A stretch of 64,000 bases of DNA from Streptococcus suis 10581 (GTDB lineage: Bacteria; Bacillota; Bacilli; Lactobacillales; Streptococcaceae): contig ALKQ01000093.1 in assembly GCA_000440235.1 (NCBI GenBank), positions 1 to 64,000 of the forward strand. The letters run 5' to 3'. The notes below the pieces were generated by a model. It saw nothing but the letters and a program-made list of their open reading frames with translations. It was not told where the DNA came from and did not search any database. Of the stretch, positions 28,204-38,197 are shown piece after piece. Every line of letters begins with the position of its first letter. Position 1 is the first letter of the stretch. The position numbers were made by a program, and so were the translations under genes.

Positions 28204-29394
28204 TTATGAGATCAATTCCATTGTATCTCTTGCAATCATTAGTTCTTCATTGGTTGGAAGCACAAATAACTTGATACTGGAATCATCTTTACTAATCAGT
28301 TTTTTACTACTTTCATTTGCTTCATGATCAAGTTTCACACCGAAAACAGAAAGTTTTTCTGCGACTTTCTCACGTATCAATCTGGAATTTTCACCTATTC
28401 CTGCTGTGAAAACAATGGCATCTGCTCCACCTAAATCTACCATATAGGTCGCAATGGTATGAGCAATTCGATTGGTAAACATTTCAATTGCTGTGATGGC
28501 TTGAGAATAACCTTTATGATAGGCTTCTTCAATATCACGCAAATCATTACTAATTTCGGAAACAGCTAATAGGCCAGACTCTTTATTCAGAATGGCTGTG
28601 ATTTGACTAGAGGTCAAGCCTTCTTCTTCCATTAGGAAAGGAAGAATGGCTGGGTCAATATCACCACTTCTGGATCCCATCATTAAGCCTGCCAAGGGGG
28701 TAAAGCCCATAGAAGTGTTGATAGATTTTTGTCCCTTTATGGCACAAATACTAGCCCCATTACCTAAATGACAGCTGATTACCTTTAGCTGATCCGTATC
28801 CGATCCTTGCTGTTTATATACTTCCTTGGTAATTAAAGAAATGTATTTATGGCTGGTGCCATGGAAACCGTATTTGCGTAAACGGTACTTATCATAATAC
28901 TTTCTAGGTAGAGGGTAAAGGTAGTATTCCTCGCTTAAGGTTTGATGAAAGGCTGTATCAAAAACTGCCACATTCGGAGTATTTGGCAAAAGCTCCTTGA
29001 AGGCTTTAATAACCTCTAAGTTTGCTGGATTATGACTTGGAGCTAAGAAGGACAATTCATCAATCTTTGTCAAGACACTTTCGTCAACTAAAGCCGATGC
29101 CTTAAAATAATCACCACCATGGGCCACACGATGCCCAATTCCAGCAATATCTGCTAAAGATTGTATAATACCTTTTTCATCTAATCTTTTTAATAGATAG
29201 TTTACTGCCTCTTTATAACTTGAAAGAACTAGTTTTTCTGTCTCCTTTTGTCCTTTGTAAACCAAAGTAAATGCCGATTCCGGTTCTCCAATTCTTTCAA
29301 ATATACCCTTGGCAATGATTTCCTCATCAGGCATGGCTAATAATTGAAATTTTAAAGATGAACTACCAGCATTGATTGCAAAAATTTTCCTCAT
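28204..29394 (-). CDS. pduW: Acetate/propionate kinase (PduW-like)
   Basis: About 396 residues, ASKHA-fold acetate kinase. INAGSSSLKFQLL at the N-terminus, HRVAHGGDYF, AVFDTAFHQTL and GIGENSRLIREKV are the family motifs. It turns acetyl- or propionyl-phosphate from PduL into ATP plus acid, the energy-yielding last step. Because it is the final gene of this cluster, a PduW role is likely, but substrate preference cannot be read. Start chosen at 29394 (MRKIFAINAG) where AAAGGA precedes. Confidence 0.9.
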   Translation of the reverse strand: MRKIFAINAGSSSLKFQLLAMPDEEIIAKGIFERIGEPESAFTLVYKGQKETEKLVLSSYKEAVNYLLKRLDEKGIIQSLADIAGIGHRVAHGGDYFKASALVDESVLTKIDELSFLAPSHNPANLEVIKAFKELLPNTPNVAVFDTAFHQTLSEEYYLYPLPRKYYDKYRLRKYGFHGTSHKYISLITKEVYKQQGSDTDQLKVISCHLGNGASICAIKGQKSINTSMGFTPLAGLMMGSRSGDIDPAILPFLMEEEGLTSSQITAILNKESGLLAVSEISNDLRDIEEAYHKGYSQAITAIEMFTNRIAHTIATYMVDLGGADAIVFTAGIGENSRLIREKVAEKLSVFGVKLDHEANESSKKLISKDDSSIKLFVLPTNEELMIARDTMELIS

Positions 29395-29436
29395 TACTCG
29401 TCCTTTCTTCAATCACATTTTACAATGAGAGAGGGA

Positions 29437-30159
29437 TTAGCCCATTCCCAAGGCTTTAAATACGAATACAGCTAGAGTTGCACCAACAGTTGGTGCAACA
29501 ATTGGAATCCAAGCATAACCCCAATTCGCTCCGCCCTTATTTGGAATAGGTAAGAGGGCATAGGCCAAACGAGGACCGAAATCACGCGCAGGGTTGATGG
29601 CATAACCCGTTGTTGAACCAAATGAAAGACCGATGGCCATAACTAGGAAAGCAACTACAACAGGAGCAAGACCTACTGCAAAACCTGCAGTATTCATCAA
29701 TAACAAAACGAAAATGAAGAAGAAGGTCGCGATTACTTCACTCAAGAAGTTAAAGGTTGTGTTGGGAATAGCTGGACCAGTGGCAAAAATACCGACCGAA
29801 TTCCCTTCCTCTGCTGTTGTCGCTTGGAAATGTGGATAGTAATGTAAAACAACGATTGCTGCACCCGTAAAGGCACCGAGAATTTGTGCAATGATGTAAC
29901 CTGCCACCATACTCCAATCAAACAAGCCACCTAAGGCAAAAGCGATTGTGACTGCGGGATTTAGGTGCCCACCTGTTTCAAAGAAGCCCGCCACATAAAC
30001 ACCGCACATTACGGCAAAGCCCCAGGCAAAGATTACAGTTAGGAAACTAGGGGACATATTTTTGGATAGGGCGTGTTTTAAACTAATTGAGGATCCGAAG
30101 CCTGTACCAAAGGCTATCAGAACCATTGTTCCTAAAAATTCACCAATGTATTTCTCCAT
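29437..30159 (-). CDS. pduF: Propanediol/glycerol diffusion facilitator
   Basis: 240 residues, aquaglyceroporin (MIP) family with six membrane segments and both pore motifs: NPA in GGHLNPAVTIAF and NPAR in YAINPARDFGPRL. Allows 1,2-propanediol or glycerol to enter. Between the kinase and the PduO-like gene, which supports the diol-specific role over a general aquaporin. Confidence 0.9.
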   Translation of the reverse strand: MEKYIGEFLGTMVLIAFGTGFGSSISLKHALSKNMSPSFLTVIFAWGFAVMCGVYVAGFFETGGHLNPAVTIAFALGGLFDWSMVAGYIIAQILGAFTGAAIVVLHYYPHFQATTAEEGNSVGIFATGPAIPNTTFNFLSEVIATFFFIFVLLLMNTAGFAVGLAPVVVAFLVMAIGLSFGSTTGYAINPARDFGPRLAYALLPIPNKGGANWGYAWIPIVAPTVGATLAVFVFKALGMG

Positions 30160-30180
30160 CGTGAGAATCTCCTTCTAATA

Positions 30181-30675
30181 TTATTTTAGATTTATTTCTT
30201 CAATTGCATACTCGGCAATTGTTTGATCTTCTATAGCGTTGCCGCCACTGATACCAATTGCTCCGATAATCCGTCCCTTGGCATAAATAGGAATTCCACC
30301 TGCTAAACTAACAATCTGACCTTCTGACATTGTTTCTAATTGAAAGAGCCAATGGTTGGGTTTTGTTAATAGAGCTAGGTCTTTTGACTGCATTTTCATG
30401 CCAACAGCTGTGTAGGCTTTTTTATAGGCCATATCGTAGCTAACCAAAAGGGAATCTTCCATGCGATAGGATAGGATTACATGAGCACCTGCATCCACCA
30501 GGGTAATCACAACAGGTACTTTCAATTCCTGTGCTTTTTCTCTGGCACGATTTACAATATCAAAAGCTAGGTCATAGAGATTTATGCTGTGTAAATCATC
30601 TTTTTTTTCTAAGAGCTCTTGACATTTTTGAATGATTCTTTGAAGCAGGATTTCATCGATTTGATTTTGTGTCAT
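30181..30675 (-). CDS. PduO C-terminal-like (GlcG/HbpS, DUF336) protein
   Basis: 164 residues. The core from about residue 35 (VVITLVDAGAHVILSYRMEDS ... SLAGGIPIY ... IGAIGISGGNAIEDQTIAEYA) matches the HbpS/GlcG domain that forms the C-terminal part of PduO in Salmonella. It lacks the adenosyltransferase part, which is encoded separately at 60086-60670. The domain binds heme or cobalamin in some homologues; its job in Pdu loci is unclear. Confidence 0.85.
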   Translation of the reverse strand: MTQNQIDEILLQRIIQKCQELLEKKDDLHSINLYDLAFDIVNRAREKAQELKVPVVITLVDAGAHVILSYRMEDSLLVSYDMAYKKAYTAVGMKMQSKDLALLTKPNHWLFQLETMSEGQIVSLAGGIPIYAKGRIIGAIGISGGNAIEDQTIAEYAIEEINLK

Positions 30676-30698
30676 CTTTTCTCTCCGATTACCTATTT

Positions 30699-31079
30699 CT
30701 AAAAGGATGTTTCCAAGGCAGAATCCTGTATCAATGGAGTTCCTTTAACAAGTTTAGCTGCATTAGTCCCTAAAATCCTTAAGACACGATTAGACTGGTT
30801 TGGATAGTCACTTAAACGATAGAAAAACTGTTCCGTTTGTAAATTTCGATAATGGAGAACAATTTCTCTTTCATCGATAGCTAAACCAACCGAGAGTGGT
30901 GAGGACTGAGCAGCTTGATGGGCCAGAGAAACGATACTTTCCGAAGAAAGTTCTATAGTTTCTTTTAAAAATGGAATTCCTTCTTCCTCCATACCAAGCT
31001 CTAACTGAGTCAACTTGTCTTCAGGCACCTTTCCCAACTTGTAAATAAGAATAACTGGCTTAGTTGCTTGATAGAACAT
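30699..31079 (-). CDS. pduH: Diol dehydratase reactivase small subunit
   Basis: About 126 residues. Works with PduG as a chaperone that swaps damaged cobalamin out of the diol dehydratase. FYQATKPVILIYKLG and the C-terminal RILGTNAAKLVKGTPLI fit PduH/DdrB. Overlaps the end of pduG by 20 nt. Several starts are possible (31088 GTG, 31085 or 31079 ATG); I use 31079 because GGGGTG is 6 nt upstream. Confidence 0.88.
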   Translation of the reverse strand: MFYQATKPVILIYKLGKVPEDKLTQLELGMEEEGIPFLKETIELSSESIVSLAHQAAQSSPLSVGLAIDEREIVLHYRNLQTEQFFYRLSDYPNQSNRVLRILGTNAAKLVKGTPLIQDSALETSF

Positions 31080-32913
31080 AAGCATCACCCCACTCTTCTT
31101 TACAGTATGAAAGTACCAAACCTGTTGCTACTGCATTTCTTGGTCCAGAAGTTCCTCGGATATTTCCTCGACCTGCCACGATATTACTCTGAGATAGGGC
31201 ATCGGTTATCAACTGCGGTACTTCAAAGTCTAAGGCGGACCCGCCTACTATAACCACAAATGGAATGTCCCTGATGTCCTGCGTCGGACTGACTGTCTTT
31301 AAGGCCCGAATGGCGTTGGTCACAAAGACTCTTTCTTTGGCTGTCTGGCGAACAATCTTGATTTTTTCGATAGAATAGTCTGTGTCAAGCGGGACTAATT
31401 CTCCAGTGTCTTTGACGATGACTACTCGGGCAAATAAATCTCCGCTCAGAGGTTTGTCAAAGAATTGGACACTGCCATCCTCATGACGAATATGGAAAAT
31501 ACTTTCTACCTTGGCAAGGGGGTATTTTTTAATATCCTCTGCCAAATGCCTATCTTCAAGACCTAACTCCGTATTGATGAGCATGGTGACCATATCACCA
31601 GCACCAGCTAGGTGAACAGCTTGGATATCCCCTTTTTGGTTAATAATGGAGGCATCTGTGGAACCAGCCCCAAGGTCTAGAATAGCCATAGGTTGACTAG
31701 TACCTGGTGTTGTTAAAGCTCCAAGAATAGCTGAGTGGGCCTCAGCTCCCCCGATTTCAACAGGTACACCCAATTCTTTTTCAACTTCCTGAGCAATAAG
31801 GGACATCTGTAATCTGTCAGAGTTAACCATGGAGGCAATTCCAACGGCCTGCTCCATTGAAAATTCTCCGGCAAGACCGCCTTTTACGGTGATAGGAGCA
31901 AAAGTATCCACTGCCAGAATATCCTGAATCTTAATCTGATCCAGTTGTTTCTCAGTTAAATTTGCCATGGTAAGCCGGACTTTCTCAAGCATACCACCCA
32001 CATTAGTTCCCGCTTCACCCAGAACATTTTCAATATGTTGAATACGGGAAACATGGTCCATAATAGCTTCTGCACCTTTTGAAATATCCACGCTGGTGTT
32101 CTGTTGCTGACCAATAATCTTGATAGTTCCTGCAGGAATTGTCCTTGCTTGAACATCTCCTTTTGGTGTTTTGATGACAACCGCAGAGCGATTGCCAATC
32201 AGGGCACGGGCAATCGGAACGACCTGCTTGGTATCTTGTGCATCAAGCTGAAAGACCGTCGCAATGCCATAAGGATTGGAGAGTTGGGAAATGACTTTAC
32301 CAACTTCTGCAACCTCAACCGCCGCCAACATTCCTAAAGGCACCTTATCTATATAGGAAATTTCATCTACAATCGGTATCTTTTTCTCTAAGCGATTATT
32401 AACTAAGACACCGTCATCAGCCTGCAAGACCGCACCGACAATCTTATATCCTCTTGAAACATAGGCATTGATAAGTTGAGCAACTGCATCAAAATCCACT
32501 TGCTTAGAAGCCACAACGATATAGCTATCTGTCATTGGCTTATTGATCAAGTCCAAGATGTCAACGGTATAACCAACCCCCAACCCAAGTCCACCTGGTG
32601 TCCTTGGGTTGTGGCCAATCATGGTAGATTCTGTAATGACAGTTTCCGTAATTGTTTCCATAGCAACATCTCCAATTACGGGAGTTGCTTCATTGATACG
32701 GATTAAAGAAATATCTTTGATACTAAGATTGGTTGGTTCTAAGAGTAATTTCAGGGACTGATATATGCCATGAACATTTTCTTTTGTTCCCTTGATACCA
32801 GTTGTATCTGCAATCGCAGAGGACAGAAACTGGACGGTTCCATTATCGTATAGCTGAGCTAAGGCAGACTCAGTTGATGAATTTCCAATGTCAATACCGA
32901 TAATATACTTCAT
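31060..32913 (-). CDS. pduG: Diol dehydratase reactivase large subunit
   Basis: 617 residues, normal length for PduG/DdrA. ATPase of the actin/Hsp70 fold: IGIDIGNSSTESALA at the N-terminus and LDLGAGSTDASIINQKG as the second phosphate loop. Reactivates PduCDE by ATP-driven release of inactive cobalamin. Placed between pduE and pduH as in classical pdu operons. Confidence 0.95.
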   Translation of the reverse strand: MKYIIGIDIGNSSTESALAQLYDNGTVQFLSSAIADTTGIKGTKENVHGIYQSLKLLLEPTNLSIKDISLIRINEATPVIGDVAMETITETVITESTMIGHNPRTPGGLGLGVGYTVDILDLINKPMTDSYIVVASKQVDFDAVAQLINAYVSRGYKIVGAVLQADDGVLVNNRLEKKIPIVDEISYIDKVPLGMLAAVEVAEVGKVISQLSNPYGIATVFQLDAQDTKQVVPIARALIGNRSAVVIKTPKGDVQARTIPAGTIKIIGQQQNTSVDISKGAEAIMDHVSRIQHIENVLGEAGTNVGGMLEKVRLTMANLTEKQLDQIKIQDILAVDTFAPITVKGGLAGEFSMEQAVGIASMVNSDRLQMSLIAQEVEKELGVPVEIGGAEAHSAILGALTTPGTSQPMAILDLGAGSTDASIINQKGDIQAVHLAGAGDMVTMLINTELGLEDRHLAEDIKKYPLAKVESIFHIRHEDGSVQFFDKPLSGDLFARVVIVKDTGELVPLDTDYSIEKIKIVRQTAKERVFVTNAIRALKTVSPTQDIRDIPFVVIVGGSALDFEVPQLITDALSQSNIVAGRGNIRGTSGPRNAVATGLVLSYCKEEWGDAYVLSSN

Positions 32914-32940
32914 TCCTTCTTCCTCCTTTCGATTTTCAGA

Positions 32941-33447
32941 TTAGTTATCACCTTTTAGTTTCTTACGACGTTCATAGTGTTCTGCTGCTTCACGGACAAA
33001 TCCTGAACAGATTTTCGCGCCATAGACATTTTCAAGTTCATTTGCGATATCCAATAGTTCTTGCTTAGAAGAACGGTAAGGACGAAGGGCATTATAGATT
33101 TCCAATACGCGTTCATCTGGCACCTTGGTTAATTCTGCCGCGCGTGAGAAATTGTATTCGATAGCTTCACGACCAGCATTACGCGCGATTTCACCTTGTT
33201 TTAAGAGGATTTCTGGCTTAATCCGCAAGTCTTTTGAAGTGATACTACCATTGACAATATTTTCCAAAGTAATGTCTTCAAATTTCTTGTTATCACCAAC
33301 AACAATCCAGTCTGGGTGTTTTTGTGCAATCGGATAGTCTGCTGCAGTAGCTTCTGTACCTTTTGGTAGACCACTGGTTACAGGTTTGTCGTGTCCATTC
33401 ATCTCTTCTAAGATTTTTCTTACTAATAGTTCTACTGATTCACTCAT
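32941..33447 (-). CDS. pduE: Propanediol dehydratase small subunit
   Basis: 168 residues. Gamma subunit of the AdoCbl diol dehydratase. The N-terminal ~18 residues (SVELLVRKILEEM) form the amphipathic helix used for targeting cargo into microcompartments; the rest (GKITLENIVNG-like region, RYRSSKQELLDIANELE) is the structured subunit. 24 nt after pduD. Confidence 0.92.
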   Translation of the reverse strand: MSESVELLVRKILEEMNGHDKPVTSGLPKGTEATAADYPIAQKHPDWIVVGDNKKFEDITLENIVNGSITSKDLRIKPEILLKQGEIARNAGREAIEYNFSRAAELTKVPDERVLEIYNALRPYRSSKQELLDIANELENVYGAKICSGFVREAAEHYERRKKLKGDN

Positions 33448-33471
33448 TTCGATTTCTCCTTGAAGATTTTC

Positions 33472-34137
33472 TTAAATCAATTCAATTTCATCAGCTGGAC
33501 GACCTTTTTCAACAAGCTTGGTTTCTTTGATATGAAGCAAGGCTGAATAGGCTTGGTACTTAGGACGAGCCATTTGGTCATTCAAGGTTGGAACAGGGTT
33601 TGGTGTTTCACCTTTGGCATACTTAGCAGCATTTTTACCAATTAAACGGTAAGTATCAGCTGTCAAGAGTGGTGCTTGTGGGAAGAGTTCTAGGTTACTC
33701 AATGGTGGTAAATCTCTTTGATGAATAACTGTTGTTCCCTTAGACTGAATACCGATTGAAATGCCTGAACCAGATAGGTGGTCGCCTTCTACTGCCACAA
33801 AGGCAACGTCTGATGAGCGATAAACCTTGACAACACGCGCTTTCAGCCCTTCTTCTTCAATACCTGCAATCACTTGTCGTAACACTTCGGTATGAGGGAT
33901 ATCAACCATGGTCTTGGTTTGTTGTGTGCCAAAAGCAGGACCAACTGCAATAACCACTTCATCAACAGATTGACTTGGTTTGGCAACGCCAATGGTGCGA
34001 ACAACAGCCTTTTCTGGCAGGACTTCTTTCTTGGTAGTTGTAGTAGTTTGAGTTGCAGGAGTAGGATTTGTCAGGCCAACTTCCTTGATTACTTCTGCAA
34101 TAATGGAACGTAGTACGTCCTCATTGATGGTTGTCAT
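33472..34137 (-). CDS. pduD: Propanediol dehydratase medium subunit
   Basis: 221 residues. Beta subunit; binds the lower side of cobalamin with PduC. N-terminal encapsulation-type helix ([18 protein letters not shown]) followed by a Thr-rich linker, then the conserved core including [23 protein letters not shown] and a [12 protein letters not shown] stretch. 12 nt after pduC. Confidence 0.94.
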   Translation of the reverse strand: MTTINEDVLRSIIAEVIKEVGLTNPTPATQTTTTTKKEVLPEKAVVRTIGVAKPSQSVDEVVIAVGPAFGTQQTKTMVDIPHTEVLRQVIAGIEEEGLKARVVKVYRSSDVAFVAVEGDHLSGSGISIGIQSKGTTVIHQRDLPPLSNLELFPQAPLLTADTYRLIGKNAAKYAKGETPNPVPTLNDQMARPKYQAYSALLHIKETKLVEKGRPADEIELI

Positions 34138-34149
34138 AATGATTACCTC

Positions 34150-35811
34150 CTAGATATCACGTGGATCAATGGCATTTGGAATGTTCTTCACTTTTTCCCA
34201 CTCTTCTCCAACCAGACGGTGACCTGTGCCGACACCGACATAGTCATTTGGTGAGTTGATTGCAGAGATAACATTCCAATTGCGGTCAAAGATAGCAGAT
34301 GTTTGCAAGAAATCTCCAGCAACACGTTGTTTGAAGAGATTTACAAGCTCATTGGCAACATCTGGGAAACCATTATTGGCAAGGGCTTTAATGAGATCTA
34401 CGCCTTGTACACCACGTTCTAAGAGATTAACAGCTGCCTTGATGTCTTCAACCTTGTCACGCTCTGGCATATCTTTTGAACCATGGGCGTAGGTAGCTGC
34501 TTCAACTTCCTCATCTGTAATAGCTGGCAAACCAAGACCTTTAAAGAGGGCTTGCATAACTTTGGCTGCTTTACGGCGAACTTGAACAACTTCCTCTTCG
34601 CGAGCTGGACGCAAACCACCATCAACACGCAAGTCACGTTGCAAGATATTATAATCATCGTAGTCTTCTGCATCCCAGTTAGAGCCAGCAAACATGTTGT
34701 CGTAGTTTGGTGTAGAAGAGTAACCTGAGTTAATAAAGTCTGTACCTGGTGCCAATTGCATCAAGGTGCGGACAGAGCGACGGAGATCTGAGTGAGTAAA
34801 GGTTTGGTCATTTGAAGAAGCACATTCCAAGTCAAGCATAGTAGCAATCAAGTTTTCAGCAATGACTGCACGGATACCACTTGGAACGGCCGCAGGAATA
34901 CCGATACAAGATACAGAACCGTTTTGGGTACCTTGTACACCAGCTGCTTTTGTGATATACAAGCAACGAGCTTCAAGATAGAGCATAGATTTGCCTTCTG
35001 CTTGTCCCATCTGCACCTCAGCACCAGTACCAGATGTGAAACGCATCTTCAGACCACGAGAAGCATAGGCAGATGCCAAGAAGGCTTTAGACCAAGGGGT
35101 ATCATCACCATCTGTAAAGACATCCTCAGTACCATAGACAGAAATGGTTTCAGCGTAGGCTGTAAATCCTCTCATACCAAGGTCCAGCTCAGTTGCTTCT
35201 TCCAGGGCACATTGGGTCAATACGCCTGGACGACCAACTTGAGAACCAATCATAATCCCTAGGGCGTTGAATGGGGCATAACGAGCAACCGCAACAGTTG
35301 TTTCTTGCTCTGCAAATCCACGTAGGGCACCTTCTGCCGCATCCGCTGCAATTTGAACAGGGTTATCGTTTACGTTAGTAACGTGTGATTGAGTAGCTGT
35401 CTGTTTGCGGGTACGCATTTTTTGAACAGCCATCATAATTTCAACTACGTTCATGTGGCTGACAACTTCAACGATTTTAGCTGGAGTCATAGCCTTGGTC
35501 AATTTAACAATTTCAGAACGAGGTACAGAAGGGGTCAAAATCATATTGGCAATTTCTTTCGAGTCCATCTTCACAACTTCTTCTGCATGAGCCAAATCAA
35601 TACCGTAGTTTGCAATAAACTGGTCAATCAGGTCAAATTCTTCTTTTGGTTTGCCATCCAATTCAACCACTTTACCATTGACAATTTTGATACTTGGTTT
35701 TGGATCGTTGGGGCTTTCCATTGCAATAAGACCTTCTTCAACCCACTCTGTTACAAATCCGTCTTGGTTGATTGGGCGGTTACTTAATGCCTCAAAACGT
35801 TTTGATTTCAT
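34150..35811 (-). CDS. pduC: Propanediol dehydratase large subunit
   Basis: 553 residues, the typical length for B12-dependent diol/glycerol dehydratase. RPINQDGFVTEWVEEGLIAM at the start, RKQTATQSHVTN, and GTGAEVQMGQAEGKSMLYLE in the TIM barrel. Converts 1,2-propanediol to propionaldehyde (glycerol to 3-hydroxypropionaldehyde is also possible). Follows pduB after a short gap. Confidence 0.96.
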   Translation of the reverse strand: MKSKRFEALSNRPINQDGFVTEWVEEGLIAMESPNDPKPSIKIVNGKVVELDGKPKEEFDLIDQFIANYGIDLAHAEEVVKMDSKEIANMILTPSVPRSEIVKLTKAMTPAKIVEVVSHMNVVEIMMAVQKMRTRKQTATQSHVTNVNDNPVQIAADAAEGALRGFAEQETTVAVARYAPFNALGIMIGSQVGRPGVLTQCALEEATELDLGMRGFTAYAETISVYGTEDVFTDGDDTPWSKAFLASAYASRGLKMRFTSGTGAEVQMGQAEGKSMLYLEARCLYITKAAGVQGTQNGSVSCIGIPAAVPSGIRAVIAENLIATMLDLECASSNDQTFTHSDLRRSVRTLMQLAPGTDFINSGYSSTPNYDNMFAGSNWDAEDYDDYNILQRDLRVDGGLRPAREEEVVQVRRKAAKVMQALFKGLGLPAITDEEVEAATYAHGSKDMPERDKVEDIKAAVNLLERGVQGVDLIKALANNGFPDVANELVNLFKQRVAGDFLQTSAIFDRNWNVISAINSPNDYVGVGTGHRLVGEEWEKVKNIPNAIDPRDI

Positions 35812-35830
35812 ATTTCTTTCTCCCTATCTA

Positions 35831-36532
35831 TCAGATGTATGAAGGTTGAGAGTTAACTGGAGTATCACCAAGCGTACCTAATAATTCTTTACCGATTTCA
35901 CGTGCAGAAATCACAGCTTGACGAACAGCACCAGAATCACCACTGATGAAGAGAATGGTTTCGTTTGAATTACTTGTTCCATTTCCTGGAGAAGCATATC
36001 CGATTACATCAACATCTGCAGCTTTTACAGCTGTATCAGCCATTACAACGCCAATCGCTGCTGGTGCACCTACAATCAGACCAAAGGCACGACCAACTTC
36101 TGCACCGAAAGCCGCTTGACAAGCATGGCTAGCACGAGCAGTATATTGCAATTCGATATGCCCTGCTTCATTGGCATAGACATCACCGAATGTACGAGCA
36201 ATATCACCAAGAGTTACTTCTACCGCCCGTTTCACGTCTGAAACATCATCACCACCAAAGATAATCAAGCTACCATGACCAGCACCACCTTTGGTATCAC
36301 GTGGTAATTCAATTTTAACGATTTCTGTGTTGGTTGCTTTTACTGCTTCATCTGCAGCCATAATGTGAGGACCAGCACCAGTACGAGCACCTACCACACC
36401 AAGTGAACGGTAAGATTTTTCCAACTTCATCGCACTGAGTACTTGTTGATCGACATTTGCAATCACCAATCCAATAGTATCACCAATAGGGTTTGAACCA
36501 ATAAATTCGGTAACATTACATTTGTTTGCCAT
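35831..36532 (-). CDS. pduB: PduB-type trimeric shell protein
   Basis: 233 residues with two BMC domains in tandem (about 40-120 and 140-225). Such proteins form pseudohexameric trimers whose pores admit larger substrates. GRAFGLIVGAPAAIGVVMAD and GYASPGNGTSNSNETILFISG are recognisable PduB stretches. First gene of the pdu block; a cre-like box lies 45-60 nt upstream. Confidence 0.93.
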   Translation of the reverse strand: MANKCNVTEFIGSNPIGDTIGLVIANVDQQVLSAMKLEKSYRSLGVVGARTGAGPHIMAADEAVKATNTEIVKIELPRDTKGGAGHGSLIIFGGDDVSDVKRAVEVTLGDIARTFGDVYANEAGHIELQYTARASHACQAAFGAEVGRAFGLIVGAPAAIGVVMADTAVKAADVDVIGYASPGNGTSNSNETILFISGDSGAVRQAVISAREIGKELLGTLGDTPVNSQPSYI

Positions 36533-36576
36533 AATAATCTTCCTCTATTTTTTTGTTTTCATTTACATCGCCTAAC

Positions 36577-36592
36577 GCGATAACGCTTACAT
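36577..36592 (-). promoter_or_regulatory. cre-like box before pduB
   Basis: ATGTAAGCGTTATCGC on the minus strand matches 14 of 16 positions of WTGNNARCGNWWWCAW. It sits between eutQ and pduB, with no clear promoter beside it. It could act as a roadblock or internal operator for CcpA; the match could also be chance. Confidence 0.45.
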
Positions 36593-36608
36593 TTTGTTTC
36601 AAAAATTT

Positions 36609-37061
36609 TTACTGATTTTGCCAATCCGCAGGATAGGTTACATAGATAAACCTTGCCTTATCTTTGACAGAAAATTGAATATCACTTCCCTTAGGAATAA
36701 AGAGAATTTCACCAGGACCAGCGGTCATCACCTCATTGCCAGTAATAATATCCAATTGTCCTTCAATGACATAATCCACTTCATCATAGTCAAGATGCCA
36801 TGGGAATGTTGTTTTTTCCATTGTCATTAAGCCAAGTCCCAGACGAGGACTTTCTTCCAAAGTTAGGAGGTCACGGGTATAGACCACATCCTTGCTATTG
36901 CCTGTGTCTAAACGATCCTCAGGCCTAACCTCTATATGAGGTAGGTTGAAGGAAACAATACCTGTCGAACTAGACTTTTTAAAGGCATCTCCAGCTACAA
37001 AACTTTCTAATAAAATTTTTCTAACCAGTTCTTCTATCTGGCTACGATTGATGTCACTCAT
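36609..37061 (-). CDS. eutQ: EutQ cupin protein
   Basis: 150 residues. N-terminal amphipathic helix (SQIEELVRKILLESF), then a single cupin domain (FPWHLDYDEVDYVIEGQLDI, GEILFIPKGSDIQFSV) matching EutQ. EutQ has been reported to have acetate kinase activity in Salmonella; here a dedicated kinase is also present. Between eutH and pduB, at the boundary of the eut and pdu halves. Confidence 0.9.
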   Translation of the reverse strand: MSDINRSQIEELVRKILLESFVAGDAFKKSSSTGIVSFNLPHIEVRPEDRLDTGNSKDVVYTRDLLTLEESPRLGLGLMTMEKTTFPWHLDYDEVDYVIEGQLDIITGNEVMTAGPGEILFIPKGSDIQFSVKDKARFIYVTYPADWQNQ

Positions 37062-37072
37062 AAAGTCCTCCT

Positions 37073-38170
37073 CTACTCAGCTTCTTTTTTAGTGAGCACA
37101 AAAGCAAGTAGGACTGCTGTTACACCACCAACCAATTTTCCGACCATCATCGGAAGAATCATATCTGGATTTTGACCTGCTGTGAAGCCCAAGTGATCGC
37201 CGATAACAAATGATGCTGATACAGCAAAGGCAACGTTAATAATCTTACCTCGTTTGTCCATGTCTTTCATCATTTGGAACATGGCAATATTGTTGGCCAA
37301 AGATGCGACTAGACCTGCTGCACCGACTTCATTCATACCAAGAGATTTACCAATTGCTGAGAGTGGTTTGTTGGCAACCTTTGTAAAGATAGCTACTAAA
37401 CCAAAGGCTCCTGCTAAGGTCACTGCAATGGAACCAACTACACCAAAGGCTTCCATAAGAGTTTCAGCTCCACTCGGATAGAGGCTATTTAACCATTCAT
37501 TACCTGTCAATAGCTGTGCTGCACCAAAGGCCAAACCGAGAGTTGCAATCACTACAATGATATGACCAAAAATCTCAAATCCTTTTATCATTCCATTTGG
37601 TGCTAATAATAGACCAACAAAAATCAATGCAGAAACAATCACTATTGGAATGAGGTTAATCATCAATGTTCCTGCAGATAAGCCTGGAACCAAGAATCCT
37701 CCAACTAAACAACCCACCGGAACTGTCACTAAGCCGTATAAAATACCCCTAGCTAATAGTGGACGATCATCTTTCTCGATGATTCCCAAGGCAACTGGGA
37801 TAGTAAATACGATAGTGGGCCCCATCATAGAACCTAATACATAGGCAGCAAAGTTTCCAACTACTGGATCATCAGCTAGACTAAGAGCTAATGGTGCTCC
37901 ACCCATATCGTTAGCAATGAATGTTGTAGCAAAAATAGATGGGTCTGCTCCAACCATGCCGTATAGAGGGACAATAATTGGTTTGAGAATATCCGCTAAT
38001 AATGGTGCAACAACCATAATACCGGCCATCGAAAGTGCCAAAGCCCCCATGGCCATGATACCTTCCTCAAATTTTTCACTAAGTCCTAATTTCCCTCCGA
38101 TACATTTATCAACTGCACCGGCCAACATAAATAGGACCATGATGTATATTATGATTTCATTTATACTCAT
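37073..38170 (-). CDS. eutH: Ethanolamine permease EutH
   Basis: 365 residues with about ten hydrophobic segments. The N-terminus SINEIIIYIMVLFMLAGAVDK is a close EutH match. Brings ethanolamine in when it is scarce. I start at 38170 where AAGGGG precedes; 38185 adds five residues without a better site. Confidence 0.94.
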   Translation of the reverse strand: MSINEIIIYIMVLFMLAGAVDKCIGGKLGLSEKFEEGIMAMGALALSMAGIMVVAPLLADILKPIIVPLYGMVGADPSIFATTFIANDMGGAPLALSLADDPVVGNFAAYVLGSMMGPTIVFTIPVALGIIEKDDRPLLARGILYGLVTVPVGCLVGGFLVPGLSAGTLMINLIPIVIVSALIFVGLLLAPNGMIKGFEIFGHIIVVIATLGLAFGAAQLLTGNEWLNSLYPSGAETLMEAFGVVGSIAVTLAGAFGLVAIFTKVANKPLSAIGKSLGMNEVGAAGLVASLANNIAMFQMMKDMDKRGKIINVAFAVSASFVIGDHLGFTAGQNPDMILPMMVGKLVGGVTAVLLAFVLTKKEAE

Positions 38171-38197
38171 AATTCCCCTTCTCACTTTCTAGTGAAT

